Of a stretch of 64,000 nt of DNA, positions 42,892 to 50,924 are shown in pieces. This stretch comes from UBA1738 sp045580145 (GTDB lineage: Bacteria; Bacillota; Clostridia; UBA1381). Under the pieces are notes generated by a model. That model was not told the origin of the DNA. It ran no database searches and worked only from the letters and a program-made list of their open reading frames with translations. A program made the translations under genes and the position numbers. Numbering within the stretch: the first letter of the stretch is position 1; each line of letters starts with the position of its first letter. The stretch covers positions 1 to 64,000 of the forward strand of contig JAZNNI010000093.1 in assembly GCA_045580145.1 (NCBI GenBank), given 5' to 3'.

Positions 42892-45394
42892 CGTAATTTT
42901 CTTCGTTATTTTCTTCGTACTCCTCTTCGTACTCCTCTTCGTACTCGTCTTCACTATCTGAGAACATATCTTCCTGCACACCACGTATTCTGTTTAAGTA
43001 AACATCTCGCGGTTTTGAGCCGTTTGCTCCGCTTATCAGTCCTCTGGTTTCCATCTGGTCAATTATTCGTCCCGCTCTTGCATAGCCAACCTTCATCTTG
43101 CGCTGTATCATAGCAGTAGAAATCTGTCCAAGCTCGGCGGCAAGCTCTATTGCCTGTGGCAGAAGCTCGTCCGCATCCTCGCCATCATCTTCATCAGTCA
43201 CACCATTTTCACCTGATGCCATTCTTTCGATATGTTCTTCAAGGTCGTGGGCATAGTTGGTTTCCTCAGAGTTTTCCTTTATAAATCCTATGATATTTTC
43301 AATCTCATCATCCGAAACAAATGCGCCCTGAACACGAACTGCATTCGGAAGCCCCGTTGGGTGATAAAGCATATCGCCTTTTCCCAAAAGCTTTTCTGCA
43401 CCAACCTTATCAAGAATTGTTCTTGAATCCACACCACTTGAAACAGCGAATGCAATACGACTCGGTACATTTGCTTTAATAAGCCCTGTTATAACATCAA
43501 CAGATGGTCTTTGTGTTGCAATTATAAGATGAATACCCGCAGCTCTTGCAAGCTGTGCCAAGCGACATATATAGTCCTCTACTTCTTTTGCGGCAACCAT
43601 CATAAGGTCGGCAAGCTCGTCGATTACTATTACTATCTGCGGCAGAGTTTCTCCGCCTTCTTTTTCGATATGTTCATTATATCCCTTCAAATTACGTGTA
43701 GCAGTTTCTGCAAAGAGCGAATATCTCCTCATCATTTCACCAACAGCCCAGTTTAAAGCTCCTGCCGCTTTTTTAGGGTCAGTCACAACCGGAATCAAAA
43801 GGTGTGGAATACCATTATACACACCAAGCTCAACCACTTTAGGGTCAATCATTATAAGCTTAACCTCGTCAGGACGCGCCTTATAAAGAATACTTGTTAT
43901 TATGGTATTTATACACACCGACTTACCAGAACCGGTAGAACCTGCAATCAAGACGTGCGGAAACTTTGCTATATCTCCGATTACAACATTTCCGCCTATA
44001 TCCTTACCAAGTGCAATAGACAGCTTTGATTTTGCATTTTTAAAGCTTTCGCTTTCCATAAGCTCTCTTGCCGATACTGTTCCGACCGTATTATTAGGCA
44101 CTTCAATACCAACAGCCGCTTTTCCAGGCACGGCTGCAACAAGCACCGTCGGAACTGCAAGGTTTAATGCAATATCCTCTGCAAGACCTGTGATTTTTGC
44201 CAGTTTAACACCAGTTGAAGGCTGAATTTCATATCTTGTAACAGTAGGTCCCTGTGTTACCTGCAAAAGCTTTGCATCAACACCGAAATCCTTTAATACG
44301 GTCATAAGCTTATTTGCAGTTTCATACATTTCCCTACGCTTATCTGATGACACAGCATCCACCTTTTTTAAAAGCTCAATAGGCGGCAGTTTATATTCAA
44401 TTACAGGCTTTTCAATGGATTCTTTTATTTCCTGACTTACTTCTGCCTTTTCTTCTTCAGTTGCTTTTGAAGCCTTCTTAGTTTTTTCATTCTCTGCGTT
44501 CTTCTTTTTCTGCTCCTCCAAAAGCTCCTTTACCCCTTCTGTCTGCGGAAGCTGTGCTGCAACATCCTCTAAGAACACATTAGGGTCAAACTGCACAGCA
44601 CCCTCTTTTTCTTCAGGCTTGTCCTCTTTTTGAGCTTTCTTTTTGCCCTTTACTTTATCATCACCATCTGAAAAAACATCAATATTATTTCCCTTTTCCG
44701 AAATTTCACCGAGACGTTTTTTTGCACGGGCAATTTTTTCAGAAATTTCTTCAGTTTCTCTATTGTCAAGTTCTTGCTCATCACCTGCAAAACCTTCAAT
44801 AATCCCTTGAAATGATACATTTAAAATAAATGTCATAACAACAGCCATAACAACAATTACAACAACAACCGATGCAACTCTTCCAATCAGTTTTTCTGCA
44901 AGTAAAAAGGCTATAGTTCCGCCCAAAAGCCCGCCGCCGTGTCCCGCAATACCTTCATTCCACAAAGCCGAAACAGCGGGCATATCCTCTTGCCAGAAAA
45001 GCATAACAAGAGTACTTACAAGCACAACCTCAAGAATAGAAAGTCCTGCTTTTAGTGCGAGTTTATTGGTTCGCTTTACCTTGAATACATAAATTGCAAG
45101 TGCCATAAGAACGAGCGGCACTAAATATGCAGTTCCGGCAAACAATCCGAACATAGCATCATTAATCAAACCCGCCAAAACACCCTCAGCTGTTCCATAT
45201 GTAAATATACCCAGAAGAATTGACGCAAGGATAAGCCACACACCAGGCATCACATATGAGTATGATTTTTTCTTTCTTACGTTCTTTTTATTTGAAGAAA
45301 CGGTCTTTCCTGATGCCGCTCTTGATGATTTATTCGTTCTGTTGACTGTTGTTTTCTTTTCAGCAGCTCTTTTTTGAGTTTTTTTGTTCGCCAT
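42881..45394 (-). CDS. ftsK: DNA translocase FtsK/SpoIIIE
   Basis: A septum-anchored motor that pumps chromosome ends out of the division plane. From the ATG at 45394 (ribosome site GAGGTG) it has 837 residues: a lysine-rich start, four membrane helices (about 40-200), a charged linker, then the RecA-like motor with Walker A GSTGSGKSVCIN and the C-terminal gamma winged helix (GQISTAMIQRKMKVGYARAGRIIDQME). The tail is acidic, made of EYEE repeats, encoded by 12-bp tandem repeats. It heads the run ftsK-ygiQ-folD-galK. It may serve division, sporulation or both. Confidence 0.95.
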   Translation of the reverse strand: MANKKTQKRAAEKKTTVNRTNKSSRAASGKTVSSNKKNVRKKKSYSYVMPGVWLILASILLGIFTYGTAEGVLAGLINDAMFGLFAGTAYLVPLVLMALAIYVFKVKRTNKLALKAGLSILEVVLVSTLVMLFWQEDMPAVSALWNEGIAGHGGGLLGGTIAFLLAEKLIGRVASVVVVIVVMAVVMTFILNVSFQGIIEGFAGDEQELDNRETEEISEKIARAKKRLGEISEKGNNIDVFSDGDDKVKGKKKAQKEDKPEEKEGAVQFDPNVFLEDVAAQLPQTEGVKELLEEQKKKNAENEKTKKASKATEEEKAEVSQEIKESIEKPVIEYKLPPIELLKKVDAVSSDKRREMYETANKLMTVLKDFGVDAKLLQVTQGPTVTRYEIQPSTGVKLAKITGLAEDIALNLAVPTVLVAAVPGKAAVGIEVPNNTVGTVSARELMESESFKNAKSKLSIALGKDIGGNVVIGDIAKFPHVLIAGSTGSGKSVCINTIITSILYKARPDEVKLIMIDPKVVELGVYNGIPHLLIPVVTDPKKAAGALNWAVGEMMRRYSLFAETATRNLKGYNEHIEKEGGETLPQIVIVIDELADLMMVAAKEVEDYICRLAQLARAAGIHLIIATQRPSVDVITGLIKANVPSRIAFAVSSGVDSRTILDKVGAEKLLGKGDMLYHPTGLPNAVRVQGAFVSDDEIENIIGFIKENSEETNYAHDLEEHIERMASGENGVTDEDDGEDADELLPQAIELAAELGQISTAMIQRKMKVGYARAGRIIDQMETRGLISGANGSKPRDVYLNRIRGVQEDMFSDSEDEYEEEYEEEYEENNEENYDDE
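42901..42948. repeat. 12-bp tandem repeat in the ftsK tail
   Basis: Units CTTCGTACTCCT at 42913-42924 and 42925-42936, CTTCGTACTCGT at 42937-42948, and a degenerate copy at 42901-42912. In the ftsK frame they code for EYEE units, so copy number changes would keep frame. Confidence 0.9.
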
Positions 45395-45455
45395 TATTTT
45401 ACACCTCAAATTTTATATATATTCTAAAAAATTCCATAATTATACCTATTTTAAT

Positions 45456-45484
45456 ATTGTATCATAATTTTTCAAAAAAAACAA
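45456..45484 (-). promoter_or_regulatory. Promoter of ftsK-ygiQ-folD-galK
   Basis: TTGTTT (45484-45479), 17 bases, TACAAT (45461-45456) on the minus strand. Confidence 0.6.
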
Positions 45485-45564
45485 CTATAAATTGCGCCCC
45501 TTTTTATCCAATAATAAAATAAAATATTTTTCTACAAAATTTTTAAAATATTTCAAATTTACTA

Positions 45565-45593
45565 TTGAAGATTTACTCGCATTCTGTTACAAT
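45565..45593 (+). promoter_or_regulatory. Promoter of walRK
   Basis: TTGAAG (45565-45570), 17 bases, TACAAT (45588-45593). Confidence 0.7.
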
Positions 45594-45627
45594 AATAATG
45601 TATATATTTTGAAAGGATGTAAATAAA

Positions 45628-46329
45628 ATGGACGAAAGATGTGTTCTCATAATAGAAGATGAACAGGCCATTGTTGATATTCTGAAATTCAATTTTACTA
45701 AGGAAGGCTACAAGGTTTTGGAAGCAATGGACGGACAAACTGGACTGGAGCTTGCACTCTCAGAAAATCCTGACCTCATACTTTTGGATGTTATGCTCCC
45801 AAGAATGGACGGATTTGAAGTATGTAAGAAAATCCGCGAAAAGTCTTCAGTTCCGATTATTATGCTGACAGCACGCGAGGAGGAAGTTGATAAAGTCCTC
45901 GGCTTAGAGCTTGGAGCAGACGATTATATGACAAAACCATTCTCTATACGCGAGCTTACTGCAAGAGTAAAGGCAAATCTTCGCAGAATGTCAATCGACC
46001 GTGCGCAGACTGCTACGGAGTCAGCAAATTCAATAACTTCCGGAGACCTTACAATAAATACTGAACGCTATGAGGTTTTAAAGCACGGCAAGGTTATAGA
46101 TATAACTCTGCGTGAATTCGAGCTTTTGAAATTCCTTTCCACACAGCCCGACAAGATTTTCTCTCGTGAAAATCTGCTTGAAAATGTGTGGGGCTATGAG
46201 TACTACGGTGATGTACGCACCGTTGACGTTACTGTGAGGCGTCTAAGAGAAAAAATTGAAGATGACCCTGGAATGCCACGTTATATTATCACAAAGCGCG
46301 GCGTGGGATATTACTTTAACAAGGCATAA
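45628..46329 (+). CDS. walR: Response regulator WalR (YycF)
   Basis: An OmpR/PhoB-type response regulator. Receiver about 1-120 with acidic pocket EDE (10-12), phosphorylation site D54 in ILLDVMLPRMDG and K in YMTKPFS; winged-helix DNA-binding domain about 130-230 with DVRTVDVTVRRLREKIE. The 233-residue length, the adjacent WalK-like kinase and the YycH/YycI genes downstream identify it as WalR, the usually essential controller of peptidoglycan hydrolases, rather than PhoP. Its gene is followed by walK after 3 bases. Ribosome site GAAAGGATG. Confidence 0.92.
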   Translation: MDERCVLIIEDEQAIVDILKFNFTKEGYKVLEAMDGQTGLELALSENPDLILLDVMLPRMDGFEVCKKIREKSSVPIIMLTAREEEVDKVLGLELGADDYMTKPFSIRELTARVKANLRRMSIDRAQTATESANSITSGDLTINTERYEVLKHGKVIDITLREFELLKFLSTQPDKIFSRENLLENVWGYEYYGDVRTVDVTVRRLREKIEDDPGMPRYIITKRGVGYYFNKA

Positions 46330-46332
46330 AAA

Positions 46333-48078
46333 ATGTTTAAAAGTATTCAAACCAAAATTGTAGCAATTTTTATACTGACAATACTGTCGATAGTTGTTGT
46401 TATCGGTGCTTTTCTTACTGCAAATATTGTCAAGTTCTATAACTCAGAATTTTCTGTTATGATGGAGCAGGTTTTTACCCCTACTCTTGTTTCCGAGCTT
46501 GAAAAAAGTGCAGAAACAGACGGTGCTGACGGTGTATGGGATATTGTGACTTCTTACATAGGGCCTCTCGGGATTGATACCTACCGATTTTACAGCATTC
46601 TGGACGCGAAAACAGGCTCTGTTATAAAATCCGACGCGGGCAGAAACTCAGGAATCGAAAAAAGTGACAATGTAATACTTGCAATGACCGGACAGGTTGG
46701 CAATATTTCAAACACAGAAAAAAGCTATATGGATTTTGCTGTCCCTATTGAAGCAAACGATACTCCTAAATACATTGTCTATGTGAAAGACACAAAGAAC
46801 GAGGTAAATTCCATTACAAGAAATGTCCTTTTCATTCTTGTAGAGGCACTTTTATTCTCTGTTTTTATTGCAGTTATTTTAGGGTTGTTCTTCAGCCGCA
46901 CCATTACAAAGCCTATTCGCGATTTGACACGCAGCGCAGAACGCATAGCATCAGGCGAGTTTGACCATATTAACAAAGTTAAATCTGATGATGAAATAGG
47001 CATTCTGGCAAACACCTTCGCGTATATGTCGGCAACTCTGCACGACACTATTGAAGAAGTAAACTCTGAAAAAGACAAAGTTGAAACAATACTGAGCAAT
47101 ATGACCGACGGTATCCTCGCATTCAACCTTTCGGGCGAGCTTATCCATATAAATCCGGAAGCAAAAAAAATGATTGGCAGACAATATTATGATGATATTA
47201 ATTTTGATGCCTTTTTCAAAGAAATAGATGCTGATATTACAATCGGCAACATCATTTATATAAAAGACGAAGAAAAAACTGAAAGGCAGGCAAGCATAGG
47301 AAATAAGGTTATTCGTTTTTCCTTTGCACCCTTCTCTATCGAAAACAGAATCGGTGGTATTCTTGTAGTAATGCACGATATTACAAATCAGCAAAAGCTT
47401 GAGCTTTCACGTCGCGAGTTCGTTGCAAATGTTTCTCACGAGCTCAGAACACCGCTTACAACGGTTAAATCTTACGCAGAAACACTTATGGATATGCCTA
47501 CCGACACCCAAACTCAAAATCGGTTTTTGGCTACTATTGCAGCCGAAGCCGACCGAATGACACGTATTGTAAAGGACCTTTTGACACTCTCTCGTCTTGA
47601 CGAGGGTCAATATGAGCTTCGTCCGTTTGAGCAAATAGAGTTGTCCTCATTCGTTTCTCAGATTGTAGAGAAAATGTATTTTTCGGCAAAAGAGAAGCAT
47701 CAAACCATCAAATATGTTCCGAGCGGTTCTTCCTATATTATGACAGATAAAGATAAGCTGGAGCAGGTGGTTATAAATATAATTTCAAACGCAATCAAAT
47801 ATACTCCTGAGAATGGAAAAATCGAGATTTATTCTGGTGCTTTATATCAGGATGCCTTTATTAAAGTCCGCGACAACGGAATAGGTATTCCAAAAGAAAA
47901 TCTGCCTCGAATATTTGAAAGATTCTACCGCGTTGACAAAGCGCGTTCACGTGAAACAGGTGGAACAGGGCTCGGCCTTGCTATTGCCAAGCAACTTATG
48001 AACCAACTTGGCGGAAACATTACCATAAACAGCACCTTGGGAGAGGGTACCGAAGTTATAATATCAGTACCCCTTTAA
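46333..48078 (+). CDS. walK: Sensor histidine kinase WalK (YycG)
   Basis: A 581-residue membrane kinase: membrane helix about 8-30, extracellular loop about 31-163, second helix about 164-187, HAMP about 188-240, PAS about 245-350, HisKA with phosphorylated H369 in FVANVSHELRTPL, and HATPase about 460-580 with DNGIGIP and GTGLGLAI. This layout is typical of WalK, which senses cell-wall synthesis. Its activity is usually tuned by YycH and YycI, encoded two genes downstream. Confidence 0.92.
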   Translation: MFKSIQTKIVAIFILTILSIVVVIGAFLTANIVKFYNSEFSVMMEQVFTPTLVSELEKSAETDGADGVWDIVTSYIGPLGIDTYRFYSILDAKTGSVIKSDAGRNSGIEKSDNVILAMTGQVGNISNTEKSYMDFAVPIEANDTPKYIVYVKDTKNEVNSITRNVLFILVEALLFSVFIAVILGLFFSRTITKPIRDLTRSAERIASGEFDHINKVKSDDEIGILANTFAYMSATLHDTIEEVNSEKDKVETILSNMTDGILAFNLSGELIHINPEAKKMIGRQYYDDINFDAFFKEIDADITIGNIIYIKDEEKTERQASIGNKVIRFSFAPFSIENRIGGILVVMHDITNQQKLELSRREFVANVSHELRTPLTTVKSYAETLMDMPTDTQTQNRFLATIAAEADRMTRIVKDLLTLSRLDEGQYELRPFEQIELSSFVSQIVEKMYFSAKEKHQTIKYVPSGSSYIMTDKDKLEQVVINIISNAIKYTPENGKIEIYSGALYQDAFIKVRDNGIGIPKENLPRIFERFYRVDKARSRETGGTGLGLAIAKQLMNQLGGNITINSTLGEGTEVIISVPL

Positions 48079-48101
48079 ATGTTATCTTATTTTAAATGCG
48101 G

Positions 48102-48134
48102 TGTAATGGCTTTGTAATACTGTTATGATATAAT
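48102..48134 (+). promoter_or_regulatory. WalR-type box and -10 upstream of the small secreted protein/yycHI genes
   Basis: Direct repeats TGTAAT (48102-48107) and TGTAAT (48113-48118) five bases apart match the published WalR consensus TGTWAH-N5-TGTWAH. TATAAT follows at 48129-48134, with no -35 box, as expected for an activated promoter. It suggests autoregulation of the yycHI half of the wal cluster. Confidence 0.6.
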
Positions 48135-48190
48135 GGTATTGTAAAATGAAATAACTGTCCACTATTTAGAGCTTGAAAGGGTTGTTCATA

Positions 48191-48646
48191 ATGAAAAAAA
48201 AGCTTTTATCAATATTGCTTGCGCTGCTGATTATTTTACCTGCTCAGTGCGTATCATATGCGGCATATGAATCATCTATTCCGCTTACTGCACAAGGCAA
48301 TGCAGCAGACCTTATTTACATAAAAAGACCGCAGTCACATTCTGCATCTACTTCTGATAAGACATATACTATTTCAGCAGTAGGCTCTAGCGGCACAAAT
48401 GTAAGAATATATAAGTATTCACCGATAGATGATACTTGTCATCTTATAAAGCCTTTAAAACAGATTGGTGCAAGCGGTCTATACAGTACTGTGGTCGATT
48501 TGCCTGACAGCAGCAATACTTTCGTTGTTTATGCAGATAACGGAGCAAGTGACCAAGTTGTTACAATCCAGATTTCAAAGGTAAAGAAAAGCACTGTTGA
48601 CAGACTCAAAAGTGTTACTGTAAATATATTGAATTTCTTAAAATAA
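48191..48646 (+). CDS. Small secreted protein of the wal cluster, unknown function
   Basis: From the ATG at 48191 (GAAAGGG upstream) this 151-residue protein has a clear signal peptide (about 1-24, KKKLLSILLALLIILPAQC...SYAA) and a mature part rich in serine, threonine and beta-forming residues, ending in a short amphipathic segment VDRLKSVTVNILNFLK. It is not recognised. It lies between walK and yycH, behind a WalR-type box, so it is probably exported and controlled by WalR. A role as an extracellular input to WalK or as a wall-associated protein is a guess. The cysteine near the cleavage site (C20) is not in a clear lipobox. Confidence 0.7.
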   Translation: MKKKLLSILLALLIILPAQCVSYAAYESSIPLTAQGNAADLIYIKRPQSHSASTSDKTYTISAVGSSGTNVRIYKYSPIDDTCHLIKPLKQIGASGLYSTVVDLPDSSNTFVVYADNGASDQVVTIQISKVKKSTVDRLKSVTVNILNFLK

Positions 48647-48657
48647 GAGGTTAAACT

Positions 48658-50007
48658 ATGAATAAAGAACGTATTAAAAGCATCATCTTGGTACTGCTTG
48701 TAATCGTTAATATCATATTGGCCGAAAAAATACTGGTTAATAAAAAATTATGGCCTTCCGGCTATAATTTTTTTAATATAGGAAATACGGTCAAAAAAAA
48801 TGACTATTCGGTTACCGGTCAGCTTGCTGTCCCGGAAAAGATTATTGTAAATACAGGATATCAGTCAAGCCGTTTTGAATACCCAAGAAACAGCAAGGAA
48901 TTCAGTAATATTTTTACAGTTTCAAATAAAATACTCAAAAAGGCTTTCTCAGAGCCTGCACGAGCTGTAACATACATCGAAGCGGAAAGCTGGTACTCGG
49001 TCCTGACCGCAAAGTCTGTATATCTTTCATACCCATGCAGTTATTCGTCACAGAATTTTGCAAATTTGTTAGGAATTTCAAAAACCGAGCGTACTTTTGA
49101 AAGCTTTAAAGATATTGTTATAAGTGACAATGGAAACGTATATATTTCGGAAAAAGATGGTTCGTCCTTTTATAAAATTGACACAGCCTCAAGTGAAATG
49201 AGTCCTATAATTGAGGCTGTGTCCGAGCAACATTCGGACGAAGAATCTGTTATCAATTACTCGTTCGACCTTAACTTTGACAAAGACCTGGGTGGGCAGA
49301 AGACCTTTCTGTCACCAATGATACCTATTTACTCTTCCCCTATCACTGCAGATGTGATAACTTCATCCAACCCCGTTTTAAAAGGTGATGAGGTTAACAA
49401 CAAGACAATAAGCGCAATTTTGACGGCTTTCTCTATCAATCCCAACACTGTGCGCCGATATACTGAAGCAGACGGCTCACTTGTTTTTGTGGAAAACAAT
49501 GGAATTTTGAAAATTTCACCGGACGGCATTCTTTCTTTTACCGCCACTGATACAGGAATAAGAATTTCAAGTCTTACAACCTTTGATACACACTCAAATG
49601 TATCCTCCATCGCATCCTTTGTCGATAAAGTAAATGCAGCCTCCGGAATAGATTTGGATATGTGCATCACCTCGCCGCTTACCTCTCAGTCCGAATCGCA
49701 TTTCACATTCGATTACATTACGAATGGTTTGCCGTTATATTTTGAAGGTCAAAACGCCATCAGCGCAAAAATCTCAAATGGTTATTTGACTGAATATAAG
49801 CAAATATTAAGAAAATACGAGTCATTGGGATATTCTAAGGACTCTACAATATATATAGAAGCACTTGATAACATTATTGCAAAATATCAAAATTCGATGA
49901 ATGAAATCCGTATAATAAAAATGGTACCGTCATATATAGATAATCTCACCATCGGCGAAAAATCTGTTGACTGGTATATCGGCATCGATAATGTTGTGGC
50001 ACAATAA
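48658..50007 (+). CDS. yycH: YycH-like two-component regulatory protein
   Basis: A 449-residue protein with one N-terminal membrane helix (about 8-26) and a large extracellular part, the layout of YycH. With YycI it forms a membrane complex that modulates WalK (inhibiting in B. subtilis, activating in S. aureus). Sequence similarity is low, as is typical of this family, so the call rests on size, topology and its place after walRK and before the YycI-like gene. Ribosome site AAGAGG. Confidence 0.8.
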   Translation: MNKERIKSIILVLLVIVNIILAEKILVNKKLWPSGYNFFNIGNTVKKNDYSVTGQLAVPEKIIVNTGYQSSRFEYPRNSKEFSNIFTVSNKILKKAFSEPARAVTYIEAESWYSVLTAKSVYLSYPCSYSSQNFANLLGISKTERTFESFKDIVISDNGNVYISEKDGSSFYKIDTASSEMSPIIEAVSEQHSDEESVINYSFDLNFDKDLGGQKTFLSPMIPIYSSPITADVITSSNPVLKGDEVNNKTISAILTAFSINPNTVRRYTEADGSLVFVENNGILKISPDGILSFTATDTGIRISSLTTFDTHSNVSSIASFVDKVNAASGIDLDMCITSPLTSQSESHFTFDYITNGLPLYFEGQNAISAKISNGYLTEYKQILRKYESLGYSKDSTIYIEALDNIIAKYQNSMNEIRIIKMVPSYIDNLTIGEKSVDWYIGIDNVVAQ

Positions 50008-50021
50008 ATAAGGAGGTATAT

Positions 50022-50834
50022 ATGAACTGGTACAGAGCTAAAACAATACTTATAATATTGTTCCTCTTTTCCGACTTATTTCTCTTGGGAAACATTATAA
50101 TCTCTACCCGAAGGCTCACAGCTGTAGCTCCCGAAATTATAGAGTCAACCATTCAAATTCTAAAAAACAATAATATCAGTATAGAAAAAGAGAGTATTCC
50201 TGAGAACATTTTGTCTCTGCCATATGCTGAGGCAGATAATGTTATTTATGACTTCAATGCATTTTCAAGAGCTTTTTTGGGTGAGGGTGCAAAAAAAACA
50301 GACGAATTTTTGTACGAATCTAATAGCGGAACCATTCAATTTACCGGCGACGGCTTTACCTACAAAAGCATATCCCAAAGTGATTCAAAAAAAACTAACG
50401 AAAAAGATGCACGCGCAACTGCTATTGAATTTTTAAAGAGCAAAGGTTTCGACCTATCCAATGCTGAAATATACTCAGAAAAATACTCAGATGAATTTTC
50501 CATCACCCTGAAAAATAAGGTTAATTCTCTTCCTCTTTTTAATTCTGTCATAACAACAAAAATTTCAGGAACGCAGATTACCGAGGTTTCAGGAACCTGG
50601 TTTAATATTTCCCACACAAAAGGACAGGAAAACGAACTAAAGACTGTCACTTCTGCGCTCATTGACTGTATACCTTCAGTCACAAATGTACCTGCAAAAA
50701 TTACAGAGCTTACTCTTGGCTATACCATACCGGATGTCACTCTTTATCATAAATCAGCAACACTCATACCGGTTTGGGAAATCCAAGATGAAAAAGGCAA
50801 TATATATTACCACGACGCGAGAAATCCGGAGTAA
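50022..50834 (+). CDS. yycI: YycI-like two-component regulatory protein
   Basis: A 270-residue protein starting MNWYRAKTILIILFLFSDLFLLGN, the membrane-helix opening characteristic of YycI, followed by an extracellular region of two PepSY-like repeats (for example ATAIEFLKSKGFDLSNAEIYS and an end with VWEIQDEKGNIYYHDA). It partners YycH in tuning WalK. Ribosome site AAGGAGG. It is the last gene of the plus-strand wal cluster; the usual walJ (yycJ) and htrA are absent here. Confidence 0.88.
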   Translation: MNWYRAKTILIILFLFSDLFLLGNIIISTRRLTAVAPEIIESTIQILKNNNISIEKESIPENILSLPYAEADNVIYDFNAFSRAFLGEGAKKTDEFLYESNSGTIQFTGDGFTYKSISQSDSKKTNEKDARATAIEFLKSKGFDLSNAEIYSEKYSDEFSITLKNKVNSLPLFNSVITTKISGTQITEVSGTWFNISHTKGQENELKTVTSALIDCIPSVTNVPAKITELTLGYTIPDVTLYHKSATLIPVWEIQDEKGNIYYHDARNPE

Positions 50835-50860
50835 TGAATATTTGTTGACAAGTTAATATA

Positions 50861-50899
50861 AAAAAATCTCTTGTTTAAAAATGTAACAAGAGATTTTTT
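50861..50899. terminator. Bidirectional terminator between yycI and polC
   Basis: A 15-bp stem AAAAAATCTCTTGTT/AACAAGAGATTTTTT with a 9-base loop, T-runs on both strands. Confidence 0.9.
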
Positions 50900-50924
50900 A
50901 TTGCATTTTTGTTGTTTTGCATTC

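Noticed and set aside
42901..42948. Tandem repeat considered as a CRISPR or intergenic repeat
   Set aside because: It is coding, has no spacers and belongs to the ftsK tail.
42892..42984. Longer N-terminus for YgiQ with TKRS repeats
   Set aside because: It is the ftsK EYEE tandem repeat read in another frame; the ATG at 42891 gives the family N-terminus.
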